Part shown: positions 1 through 6,435 of the stretch, in pieces
Layout: each line of letters opens with the position of its first letter
Numbering within the stretch: the first letter of the stretch is position 1
Source of the DNA: Chloroflexota bacterium
GTDB lineage: Bacteria > Chloroflexota > Dehalococcoidia > JACQGW01
Reading direction: 5' to 3'
Assembly: GCA_016199325.1 (NCBI GenBank)
Contig: JACQGW010000128.1
Span: 1-9,228 of the forward strand
Length of the DNA: 9,228 bases
Translations under genes and position numbers: made by a program
The notes under the pieces: model-generated
The model's input: only the letters and a program-made list of their open reading frames with translations
What the model was told of the DNA's origin: nothing
Databases searched by the model: none

Positions 1-1345
1 ACACGTCCGCGGTGCTGCCCTGGAAAGTCCAGTTGGCGACTTTGAGCATTGGGACGCGGTTGAAGGGGAAGAAGTCCCGCTCCAGCCTCGTCTGGCGTCC
101 GATGGCTGTCACATTGTTCAAGGCATCCAGATAGCTCTGAGTAAACCGGACGTTCTTGACCGGTCGGCCGATCTCGCCGCGCTCGATCAGGAATGTGCCG
201 TCTCGGGTCATTCCTGTGACGACGACCTTCAGCGGATGGACGGGCCGGGTGTAGTGGAATCGCGTCACCCAGACACCGCGGTCGATCCCGCGGAGCAGAT
301 CCTCCCGCGTCGCCTCGCCGGGCTTGAGAAACTGATTCATCGGGATCGCGCCGAAGGTCTCGCCCGCCGGCAGGCCGTGGCCGGTCGACTCGCGCCCCTC
401 CCGATGAGCCGTCATCGAATCGTAGACGATGCCACGGGCAACGCCGTCCACCACGAGGTCGACGCACTGCTTTCCGACCCCTTCGTAGTCGAAGGGCATC
501 GGAACGGTCTGCGGATCCAGCCCGTCATCCCAGATCGTGACGTTGGACCCGACAATCCGCTCGCCGAGACGGCCGGCCAGGAAGCTCCGCCGCTCCTGGA
601 CCGCCTTGGCACTGAACCCCAGATAGGCGAGGAAGTCGAGGATGTCGCTGACGGCGTACTCCTCCAGGATCACGGGATACTCGCCGGGCGGGAGCTCGCC
701 GGGGTTCCGGCTGCGCAGCGCCTTCCCGATCGCCTCGGCCGCCACCGCCTCGGCGTCGATCTCGGCGATGTCCAGGGCGAACCGGTCGGCGTAGCCGGAC
801 CCGCTGCCGCTGTTGGCCATGACGACGGTCGTCAGGTCCGCCAGGGTGTCGGCATGATAGGCGAAGATCCCCAGCGAATTGGCGATCGCTCGCTCACTCA
901 CGGTGATCTGCAAGGCGCCGGAGGCGACGCAGTCCTGTTCGGCGGCCCTGCGGCAGATCACCGCGACGTCGGCCGCCCGCTCCGCCGGGCCGTGATCCGC
1001 GGTCCGTTGGACGAAGGCGTCGAGGCGCCGAACGGGCCGGGGGCGCGGCAGCGAGACGAAGTCGGGGTCTTCCATCTGGTTGCGGGCGATGGTCGTCGCC
1101 GCGTCGACCGCGCGCCGGATGCCATCCCTGGAGAGATCGTTGAGCGAGGCAACGCCGATGCGCTTGCCATAGACGACGCGCACGTTCAGCGACGCGTTGC
1201 TCTCGGCGACGTTCTGATGGATCGTGTTCTCGGCGAACCGCGTGAGCGCCGTCTCGACGGCAGTCACCATCACCTCAGTCTGGTCGGCCTTGCTGTAGGC
1301 CAGCGCCTGGTCGATCGCGCTCCGGAGCATCTCGACACCGATCAT
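1..1345 (-). CDS. pmbA: TldE/PmbA-family protein, partner of TldD (C-terminal end cut by window edge)
   Basis: An open frame of 448 codons runs from ATG at 1345 off the left edge with no stop. The family is the TldD/PmbA (PF01523-type) modulator-of-gyrase group. TldE/PmbA is the non-catalytic half of a cytosolic heterodimer with TldD that degrades unstructured peptides and, in E. coli, matures microcin B17 and CcdA. The start is supported by a Shine-Dalgarno run AAGGGGG (1350-1356) four bases upstream; a second ATG lies at codon 6. Family-like stretches include the N-terminal region around residues 35-70 (RFAENTIHQN, then RVVYGKRIG), STGHG at 320-324, and a C-terminal section ending FQGSTADV. 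I see no HExxxH, as expected for TldE rather than TldD. The family usually ends shortly after this point, so only a few residues are probably missing. It lies 109 bases after tldD in the same direction, so the two are likely co-transcribed across a heptamer-repeat hairpin. Confidence 0.9.
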   Translation of the reverse strand, partial: MIGVEMLRSAIDQALAYSKADQTEVMVTAVETALTRFAENTIHQNVAESNASLNVRVVYGKRIGVASLNDLSRDGIRRAVDAATTIARNQMEDPDFVSLPRPRPVRRLDAFVQRTADHGPAERAADVAVICRRAAEQDCVASGALQITVSERAIANSLGIFAYHADTLADLTTVVMANSGSGSGYADRFALDIAEIDAEAVAAEAIGKALRSRNPGELPPGEYPVILEEYAVSDILDFLAYLGFSAKAVQERRSFLAGRLGERIVGSNVTIWDDGLDPQTVPMPFDYEGVGKQCVDLVVDGVARGIVYDSMTAHREGRESTGHGLPAGETFGAIPMNQFLKPGEATREDLLRGIDRGVWVTRFHYTRPVHPLKVVVTGMTRDGTFLIERGEIGRPVKNVRFTQSYLDALNNVTAIGRQTRLERDFFPFNRVPMLKVANWTFQGSTADV

Positions 1346-1360
1346 GATTCCCCCTTGCGA

Positions 1361-1455
1361 GTGATGAGTGATGAGTGATGAGTAATGAGTGATGGGTGAC
1401 GAGTGGAACGCACGATCCCACTCATCACCCATCACCCATCACACATCACTCACGT
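1361..1455. repeat. Inverted heptamer array between tldD and pmbA
   Basis: Six units of a seven-base repeat (GTGATGA and variants GTAATGA, GTGATGG, GTGACGA) run from 1361 to 1402. After an 11-base spacer the complementary units (CTCATCA, CCCATCA twice, CACATCA, then a degenerate CTCACGT) run from 1421 to 1455. The inner arms 1389-1406 and 1418-1435 pair in 17 of 18 positions around loop 1407-1417. On the coding (minus) strand the array begins with the TGA stop codon of tldD. It fills nearly all of the gap before the pmbA ribosome-binding site. Confidence 0.9.
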
Positions 1456-2894
1456 CACATGAGGCCGACGCGGACGTTGCGGAAGCGGGCGGGCGCGGCG
1501 CCGTGGGCGACGTGGGCCACCTGGGGAGGCTGGCCCTTGCCGCAGTTGGGGGTGCCCCACACCACCCAGTGGTCCCGGTTGCAGATGGCGTCGCAGTTTC
1601 CCCAGAACTCGGGGGTGATGCCGGCATACGTCGGGTTTTTCAGCATTGCGCCGAGCTTGCCGCCCTTGATCTCCCAGGCGATCTCGGTGCCGAACTGGAA
1701 GTTCAGCCGCCGGTCGTCGATGCTCCAGCTCCGGTTCGTCGACATGAATATCCCGTCGTCGGTGTCGGCGATGAGGTCCGCCAGCGTCCAGGTGCCGGGC
1801 TCGATGTTGATGTTTGTCATGCGGATGAGCGGGATGCGGTTCCAGCCGTCGGCGCGCATCGCGCCGTTGTTGGCGATGCCGAGGCGGGCCGCCGTCTCGC
1901 GCGAGGTCAGATAGCCGACGAACATGCCGTCCTTGACGAGCGGCGCCCGCTGGGCCGGTACACCCTCGTCGTCCCAACCGAACGTGCCAAGGCCGCCCGG
2001 CGTGAGCGAATCCGCCGTGATGTTGACGATGGGTGAGCCGTAGCGGAAGCGGCCCAGCTTCTCGGGCGTCAGGAAGCTCGTGCCGGCATAGGCCGCCTCC
2101 GTCCCGAAGACCCGATCCAGCTCGGTGGGGTGGCCGCAGCTTTCGTGAACCTGGAGCGCCAACTGGTTCCCGTCCAGAATGACGGTGGTGACGCCGCTCG
2201 GGCAGGACTTCGCCGCCAGCAGCGCCACCGCCTCCTCGGCGATGCGAGGGGCGTTCTCGACGAGCTGCTGCCGGAGGACGAACTCGTATCCCTCGGTCAC
2301 CTGGTGCCGGCCGACGCTGTTCGGGTACGACCGGTTCTGCACGTCGTCGTCGGAACGGGCGGTGGCCTCGATGCCGCAGCCAGTCTCGACAATGGTCTGC
2401 TCGACGAGGGCGCCCTCGCTGTTGGCGAAGAGCCGCTGCTCCTGGAGGACTTCCAGGCTCGACTCGGCGACGACGATCCCCGGCACCCGCCGCATCTCGT
2501 CGTTTGCCCGCAGCAGCAGGCCCAGCTTCTCTTCGAGCGGAACCGCCAGCGGGTCGATCTGGACGGGCGTGCGGTAGATCCCTCGACTGGTCACGGGCGG
2601 GCCGAGCCGAACCGCCTCGCGCTGTACCCTCGCCGAGGCGCGGGCGATCTGGACGGCCAGGTCGGCGATCCGGTCGATCTCTTGAGGGATCAGCCGGGAG
2701 CTGGAAGCGAAGCCCCAGGCCCCGTCGGCAAGGACCCGCACGCCAACGCCCTGGCTCTCGTTCAACGAGATGGCGTCGACGCGGCCGTTCTTGACGGTGA
2801 TGTCCTGAACCTTACGCAACACGACGCGCACGTCGGCATAGCCAGCGCCGAGACTACCGGCAGTATCAATCGCCCGTTGGGCAAGGTCTCTCAT
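1455..2894 (-). CDS. tldD: TldD metalloprotease, catalytic subunit
   Basis: This 479-residue protein matches the usual TldD length. TldD is the zinc-dependent catalytic subunit of the TldD/TldE complex, which cuts unfolded peptides passing into its central cavity. The family's metal-binding motif HExxxH is present as HESCGH at residues 250-255. A late cysteine in PNCGKGQP (Cys451) sits where E. coli TldD has its cysteine zinc ligand, so all expected ligands are present. Other family-like segments are GVGVRVL near residue 50, the glycine-rich GGLGTFGWDDEG near 300-311, and MSTNRSWSIDDRRLNFQFG near 384-402. The ATG at 2894 has GAGGA six bases upstream. The stop TGA at 1455-1457 lies at the beginning of a heptamer array. 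It is followed by its partner gene pmbA, the usual pairing. No peptide-modification or precursor-peptide gene is visible nearby, so a natural-product role is not indicated. Confidence 0.95.
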   Translation of the reverse strand: MRDLAQRAIDTAGSLGAGYADVRVVLRKVQDITVKNGRVDAISLNESQGVGVRVLADGAWGFASSSRLIPQEIDRIADLAVQIARASARVQREAVRLGPPVTSRGIYRTPVQIDPLAVPLEEKLGLLLRANDEMRRVPGIVVAESSLEVLQEQRLFANSEGALVEQTIVETGCGIEATARSDDDVQNRSYPNSVGRHQVTEGYEFVLRQQLVENAPRIAEEAVALLAAKSCPSGVTTVILDGNQLALQVHESCGHPTELDRVFGTEAAYAGTSFLTPEKLGRFRYGSPIVNITADSLTPGGLGTFGWDDEGVPAQRAPLVKDGMFVGYLTSRETAARLGIANNGAMRADGWNRIPLIRMTNINIEPGTWTLADLIADTDDGIFMSTNRSWSIDDRRLNFQFGTEIAWEIKGGKLGAMLKNPTYAGITPEFWGNCDAICNRDHWVVWGTPNCGKGQPPQVAHVAHGAAPARFRNVRVGLM

Positions 2895-2902
2895 GCAGCT
2901 TC

Positions 2903-2930
2903 CTCATCACCCATCACTCATCACTCGTCA
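2903..2930. repeat. Heptamer array between the second DUF881 gene and tldD
   Basis: Four units in register: CTCATCA, CCCATCA, CTCATCA, CTCGTCA. The unit family is the same as at 1421-1448, about 1.5 kb away. On the minus strand the first unit begins with the TGA stop codon of the upstream gene. The last bases run into the tldD ribosome-binding site, so the whole gap between the two genes is repeat plus RBS. No inverted partner is present here. Confidence 0.85.
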
Positions 2931-3650
2931 CTGGCCGGCCGGCACCGGGCGAGCAATGGCGAAACGAGCCTTGCCCTCGGAGATGGGCAAGACCAGGCGC
3001 TCCGAGCGCACGAGCGAGATCGGCACGCTGGGGTAGTTGTACCGCAGGATCGGGACAAGGCCGCCTTTCCGCTCGATCGCGCGATCGAGGGTCTCGGGAT
3101 GGCCGATGGCTCGAAGCACGTAGGGCGCTTTCAGGCGCTGGCCGTTGACGGCCAGGCTGCCGCGGTCGGCCAGCGCGACCGAGGAGACGACGATCCGGCT
3201 GTCGTTCAGGCTGATGGCCTCGGCGCCGGCGTTGCGCAGCTCGTTCAACAGGTCCTGCATGTCGGCCGCGCTGATCTCCCCGCCGACGCGGATCTCGACG
3301 CCCGGGCCGGCCACCTCGACGAGCCCGTTGACGGCCCGCAGCCGGTTGAGATCGGCCACCAGCGCCTTGAGATTGCTCTCTGCCGACGAGAACTGGGACT
3401 TGGCGATCTGGACTTCGAGCTCGTCGATCTGGCGGTAGAGCCGGGTGTTGTTGTCCAGGAGATCGCTGATGACGCGCGCCTGATCGAGCGGCGACTGCGT
3501 CTGGATCTGTTTGGCGATGCCCCGCTGGGTTCGGAGCTGGACCACGAGCAGCAGGCCCAGCAGGAAACAGAGACCGGTTACCCAGAGCTGCGCCTGACGA
3601 TCCCGAAGCACGTTAGCGCGACTCGCCCGAAACCAGGGTGTACTTGACAT
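2928..3650 (-). CDS. DUF881-family membrane-anchored protein (second of tandem pair)
   Basis: This 240-residue protein has the DUF881 (YlxW/YlxX-like) layout. A short basic N-terminus is followed by one membrane segment at about residues 23-38, a heptad-like helical stretch at about 60-108, then the conserved domain. Typical DUF881 marks are GPGVEI (115-120), DLLNELRNAGAEAISLND (133-150) and LKAPYVLRAIG (173-183). The biochemical function of the family is unknown; members are found near division or envelope genes in several Gram-positive groups. The frame overlaps the upstream DUF881 gene by 38 bases if ATG at 3650 is used. An alternative GTG at 3611-3609 starts one base after the upstream TAA, would be translationally coupled, and would shorten the protein by 13 residues. 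Neither start has a strong Shine-Dalgarno sequence, so the start is uncertain. The stop TGA is repeat sequence. Confidence 0.88.
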   Translation of the reverse strand: MSSTPWFRASRANVLRDRQAQLWVTGLCFLLGLLLVVQLRTQRGIAKQIQTQSPLDQARVISDLLDNNTRLYRQIDELEVQIAKSQFSSAESNLKALVADLNRLRAVNGLVEVAGPGVEIRVGGEISAADMQDLLNELRNAGAEAISLNDSRIVVSSVALADRGSLAVNGQRLKAPYVLRAIGHPETLDRAIERKGGLVPILRYNYPSVPISLVRSERLVLPISEGKARFAIARPVPAGQ

Positions 3651-4395
3651 TGACCGGGCCCGAGAACGACAGCAGGGTGATCTCGCGCAGGCGCTCGACC
3701 TTGAGCTGAATGCCGAAGGTCTTGGCGGCTGCCTTCAGCTTCGCCAGGTTGCCCGCGTTGCCCATCGCTTCGTCCAGCAGGGTCGGGTCGCCGATGGCGG
3801 TCAGCACGTAGGGAGGTGACAGGCGGGTAGAGTTGACGAGGATCGTGCTGCCGACGCAATAGAGCGAGGTGTTGGCGACGATGCGCTCGCCGTTCAGCGC
3901 GACACCGTCGGCGCCGGCCTGCCAGAGCAGGCTGATCACGTCACGCAGCTCGTAGTCGTGAATGATGAAGTTGTTGGGATCGTCGGCAGCCGCCGGCGTG
4001 AACGTCGAATCGTCCAGGATCACGCGGACGCCGGGGCCGACGAGCCCCGTCATGCCGGCGAGCATCCGCTGGCGGTCGAGCTCGGCGGTCAGCCCCGACA
4101 GGGTCTGCTGGCGGACGGCCGCCGCCTTCTGGTCACGGGCGATCTGGTCCTGGAGCGCGACGATCCTGGCCTTCAGCGCCCGCTGCTCCTCTTCCAGGCG
4201 GGTGATGTTGCTGCTGGAGATCGCACGCGAATCGGTGATCAGGCCGAGGCGCGCGTCTGCCTCCAGATCGCGGATGCTCCACTGGCTGGCCACCATCACG
4301 CCGAGTACCATCGCAGTCACGCCGAGTGAGAGATGGAGACGACTCAGCTTGAGCTGGGGCGCGACGTACAGTCGCCCCATGCGAACCCGATACAC
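3613..4395 (-). CDS. DUF881-family membrane-anchored protein (first of tandem pair)
   Basis: This 260-residue protein has the same architecture as its downstream neighbour: a membrane segment at about residues 20-38, a charged coiled-coil-like helix at about 63-112 (RLEEEQRALKARIVALQDQI), then the DUF881 domain. The domain shows GPGVRVILDD (120-129), DVISLLWQAGADGVALNGER (152-171) and LSPPYVLTAIGDP (192-204). I chose GTG at 4395 because GGGAGG (4402-4407) sits six bases upstream; an ATG five codons later (4380) is the alternative. The same frame is open as far as 4815, but the upstream part runs antiparallel through repeat DNA and out of frame through the CARDB-like gene, so it is not part of this protein. 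The insert TFTPAAADDPNNFIIHD (131-147) makes this copy's central loop longer than in the second copy. The two proteins are diverged paralogues and may work together at the membrane. Function is unknown. Confidence 0.9.
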   Translation of the reverse strand: MYRVRMGRLYVAPQLKLSRLHLSLGVTAMVLGVMVASQWSIRDLEADARLGLITDSRAISSSNITRLEEEQRALKARIVALQDQIARDQKAAAVRQQTLSGLTAELDRQRMLAGMTGLVGPGVRVILDDSTFTPAAADDPNNFIIHDYELRDVISLLWQAGADGVALNGERIVANTSLYCVGSTILVNSTRLSPPYVLTAIGDPTLLDEAMGNAGNLAKLKAAAKTFGIQLKVERLREITLLSFSGPVNVKYTLVSGESR

Positions 4396-4401
4396 GCCCG
4401 G

Positions 4402-4407
4402 CCTCCC
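4402..4407 (-). promoter_or_regulatory. Ribosome-binding site deciding the GTG start of the first DUF881 gene
   Basis: GGGAGG on the minus strand lies six bases before GTG 4395-4393. This favours the GTG over the ATG at 4380, for which the spacing would be 21 bases. Confidence 0.65.
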
Positions 4408-4467
4408 GACCCTTCGCACCACCGGCCGACTCTGACCGCCGACCGCAAGACACCAATACCTGTCTAT

Positions 4468-4473
4468 ACTATA
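4468..4473 (-). promoter_or_regulatory. Possible -10 element upstream of the DUF881 pair
   Basis: TATAGT on the minus strand sits in a short AT-rich island within GC-rich DNA, about 70 bases before the GTG start at 4395. No convincing -35 is found at 16-18 bases (the sequence there is GCTCTG), so this is a weak call. The DUF881 genes may instead be read from the promoter at 5175-5203. Confidence 0.25.
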
Positions 4474-4525
4474 ACACAAAACGGCGCACTCAGAGCGCAC
4501 CGCCAAGGCGCCGGGGACGGAGATC

Positions 4526-4591
4526 ATGGTTTGTGGTTTCTGGTTGTTTCGTTCCCAACCAGAAACCACAAACCATAAACCAGAAACTTCA
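4526..4591. repeat. Inverted heptamer array forming a perfect 21-bp hairpin
   Basis: Left units GGTTTGT and GGTTTCT (4528-4541) face right units AACCAGA, AACCACA, AACCATA, AACCAGA and a degenerate AACTTCA (4557-4591), all at period seven. Arms 4526-4546 and 4556-4576 are perfectly complementary over 21 bp with a nine-base loop (4547-4555). The array starts a few bases after the stop of the CARDB-like gene in transcription order. The unit is AT-rich and different from the TGATGAG and GACGNNT units elsewhere in the window. No T-tract follows the stem on the minus strand, so a classical intrinsic terminator is not indicated. Confidence 0.93.
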
Positions 4592-4597
4592 AACTCG

Positions 4598-5122
4598 CTA
4601 CGGCACCTCGCCGGCCAATTCGATGCGATAGGTGCGCGCGTTGTTCCAGACCAGCAGCTCGCCCACCAGCGGGGAGGCGGAGACGACGAGCCGGTAGACC
4701 GACTGCGCCGGCAAGCCCGAAAGCCCGTTGAACTGGACGACCTTGCTCTCTCCGGGCACCAGGCGCTCGACGATCGCCAGGGCTTCCAGGAGGGGATGCT
4801 CGTCGTCCAGGCCAAACAACTGCACCCGCACGCTCACGTGCTCTGCGGCCTGGTTTCCGCGGTTTTCGACTACCGCCAGCAGCGACACCCGGTCGGGGGC
4901 TCTGGCGACGGACTGACCCAGCGGTGGATCGAAGTCAACGGCAGTAACCGCGACGTCGCGCACGTCTCCCGGCGGAGAACTGACAGGTCGGTTCCCGGTC
5001 GGCGCGTCGGCCAGGCTCTCGATTCGCTTGACGGAGACCTGGGCACACGCAACCGAAAGCAGCAGGGCCAGCACCAGCACCAGTGCAGCCGGCACCAACG
5101 CCCCATTCGGGCGTCGCCTCAT
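4598..5122 (-). CDS. Secreted or lipid-anchored CARDB-like protein
   Basis: This small exported protein has about 174 residues. It begins with a basic N-terminus (MRRRPNG) and a hydrophobic segment ending LLLSVACAQ, in which LSVAC fits the general lipobox pattern but lacks the usual leucine at -3. Lipoprotein status is therefore likely but not certain. A flexible proline- and serine-containing linker follows. Residues from about 55 to the end look like one CARDB-type beta-sandwich: VAVTAVDFDPPLG, then LLAVVENRGNQAAEHVSVRVQLFG, then the closing ELLVWNNARTYRIEL. Such domains bind surfaces or other proteins and are not enzymes. ATG at 5122 is preferred because GAGG lies four bases upstream; a GTG immediately before it (5125) is the alternative. 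A near-consensus promoter lies upstream. The two DUF881 genes follow in the same direction, which suggests a shared envelope role, but the function is not known. Confidence 0.8.
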   Translation of the reverse strand: MRRRPNGALVPAALVLVLALLLSVACAQVSVKRIESLADAPTGNRPVSSPPGDVRDVAVTAVDFDPPLGQSVARAPDRVSLLAVVENRGNQAAEHVSVRVQLFGLDDEHPLLEALAIVERLVPGESKVVQFNGLSGLPAQSVYRLVVSASPLVGELLVWNNARTYRIELAGEVP

Positions 5123-5148
5123 CACACCTCACATTCTGCCGCCAGCTC

Positions 5149-5160
5149 GGCAGGCCTGCC
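5149..5160. promoter_or_regulatory. 12-bp palindrome in the leader of the CARDB-like gene
   Basis: GGCAGGCCTGCC is a perfect palindrome lying between the -10 element (5175-5180) and the start codon, roughly +8 to +19 relative to the expected transcript start. The position suits an operator, but GC-rich palindromes of this size also arise by chance. Confidence 0.3.
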
Positions 5161-5174
5161 TGTATTCCGCCGCT

Positions 5175-5203
5175 ATCATAGTGTCCCTGATGGAGCTTGT
5201 CAA
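5175..5203 (-). promoter_or_regulatory. Near-consensus sigma-70-type promoter for the CARDB-like gene
   Basis: On the minus strand TTGACA (5203-5198) is followed after exactly 17 bases by TATGAT (5180-5175). The -35 is perfect and the -10 has five of six consensus bases. The expected transcript start is near 5168, giving a leader of about 46 bases. This is the best promoter in the window and could drive the CARDB-like gene, the DUF881 pair and tldD-pmbA. Confidence 0.8.
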
Positions 5204-5212
5204 GCGAGGGGG

Positions 5213-5362
5213 CGTGATACGTCACCCGTCATACGTCACCCGTCATGCGTCATGCGTCACCGGCCATGCGTCACCCACCACCCGCCACCCCCCGCGCACG
5301 ACGCATGACGTATGACGGGTGACGGGTGACGCATGACGGGTGACGGGTGACGCATGACTCAT
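5213..5362. repeat. Large inverted heptamer array between the permease and the CARDB-like gene
   Basis: Eleven left units in register run from 5213 to 5289 (CGTGATA, CGTCACC, CGTCATA, CGTCACC, CGTCATG, CGTCATG, CGTCACC, GGCCATG, CGTCACC, CACCACC, CGCCACC). Nine right units run from 5300 to 5362 (GACGCAT, GACGTAT, GACGGGT twice, GACGCAT, GACGGGT twice, GACGCAT, GACTCAT). The longest perfect pairing I find is 19 bp, 5220-5238 with 5306-5324, with many alternative registers. The permease stop TGA (5359-5361) lies inside the last right unit. The array ends about 10 bases before the -35 of the next promoter. Confidence 0.95.
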
Positions 5363-6435
5363 CGCTGGCCCCGCCGCAGCGACCAGACGACGGCGGCGAA
5401 CAGGACTGCGGTCACGCCGGCGAGCGTCAGGAGGCTCGACCAGGCCCCCGCCGGGTCACCTCCGTCTCTGGCCAGGCCGATCAACCTGCCGATGTGGTGG
5501 GTCGGGATGAAACGGAGAACCAGCTCCACCGGCTCCGGCGCCGACGAGCCGGTGGTCCACGTTGGCGCCAACAGGACCAGCATGATGACGGTGCTCCAGG
5601 TGTTCACCTGGGCGGTCGTAGTGCAGATGGCGCCCATCAGCAGCCCAACCTCGACCAGGATCAGGCCGCCCAATAGGACGGCCAGCGTCGTCAGGGCCAC
5701 GTTGCCCCGAAAGCCGTCATTCAGCGCCAACAGCACCGCAGCTCCCACCACGGCATAGGCGAGTGCGGCCAGGGCTTTTCCGGCCACCACGTCGGCGTAG
5801 CCAGCCGGCGAGACGAGAATCGCCTTGAGCGTCCGTTTCTCTTTCTCCTCGACGAGCAGCGTCGGCACCACGAACACGCCGGTCATCGTCAATCCCATGA
5901 CGAGCAGCAGCACGAGGAAGAACCCCTGGGTGCTGAATCCGCCCGGCGGCCGGTCCGCGGCAGCCACGTTGAGGTCGGCCTGAACGAGCTGCACCGGCGC
6001 GGCCTTCCCGGCCAATTGCCGAACTGCGTCGTCGACCAGGCGCCGGAAGGCGGCCAGCTCGCCGCCACCGCGGCGGCCGTTGTAGAGCATCGGCAGCTCC
6101 GGCGTACGTCCCTCCACCACCGCCGTATCGAAGTCCGCCGACAGCGCCAGGCCACCGACTGCCTCCTGCTCCACCGCGGCCTGGAGCTCCTCGAAGGAAT
6201 GGACCTTGATCACACGCTTGACGGCCGGATGGGTCTCGATCCGCTCGACGAGCGTCGAGCGGCCCTGGTCGTACAGAGCGACGGCGCCGATCTTCAGCTC
6301 CGTCGCGGTCGGGAAGAGGAGCGAGAACAGCAGCGAGATGCCGACGGGCGAGACGATGGCGAAGAGAATGTACAGGTTGCGAACGGCGTCGAGGATGTCC
6401 TTCTGCGCGATAGCCAGAACGACCCGCAGGCTCAT
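5359..6435 (-). CDS. ABC-2-type exporter permease
   Basis: This 358-residue protein has the ABC-2 membrane layout seen in NatB-like permeases (PF12698 type). A first membrane segment at about 22-42 is followed by an extracytoplasmic domain of about 120 residues, then five membrane segments at about 170-191, 220-238, 248-272, 279-295 and 334-352. VEEKEKRTLKAILVSPA at 195-211 is the conserved cytoplasmic coupling region that contacts the ATPase. It is the transmembrane half of the exporter whose ATPase is encoded just upstream. Its ATG overlaps the ATPase stop as ATGA, and GGAGG (6444-6448) lies eight bases before the start, inside the ATPase gene. This is a translationally coupled pair. The substrate cannot be read from the sequence: NatB exports sodium, but many relatives export drugs, peptides or unknown compounds. 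The stop codon lies in repeat DNA. Confidence 0.92.
   Translation of the reverse strand: MSLRVVLAIAQKDILDAVRNLYILFAIVSPVGISLLFSLLFPTATELKIGAVALYDQGRSTLVERIETHPAVKRVIKVHSFEELQAAVEQEAVGGLALSADFDTAVVEGRTPELPMLYNGRRGGGELAAFRRLVDDAVRQLAGKAAPVQLVQADLNVAAADRPPGGFSTQGFFLVLLLVMGLTMTGVFVVPTLLVEEKEKRTLKAILVSPAGYADVVAGKALAALAYAVVGAAVLLALNDGFRGNVALTTLAVLLGGLILVEVGLLMGAICTTTAQVNTWSTVIMLVLLAPTWTTGSSAPEPVELVLRFIPTHHIGRLIGLARDGGDPAGAWSSLLTLAGVTAVLFAAVVWSLRRGQR

Noticed and set aside
236..1378. Long plus-strand open frame of 380 codons
   Set aside because: It is antisense to the clear PmbA/TldE frame and has the low-complexity composition expected of a GC-rich shadow.
2130..3647. Long plus-strand open frame of 505 codons
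   Set aside because: It is antisense to tldD and the second DUF881 gene, crosses a heptamer array, and shows no recognisable domain.
4526..4576. Classical Rho-independent terminator
   Set aside because: The stem is perfect but AT-rich, and no T-run follows it in the direction of transcription.
4396..4815. N-terminal extension of the first DUF881 protein to an ATG at 4815
   Set aside because: It reads out of frame through the CARDB-like gene and through hairpin repeat DNA; GTG 4395 has a good ribosome-binding site.
1361..5362. CRISPR array
   Set aside because: Units are seven bases in direct tandem with no spacers, and no cas gene is present.
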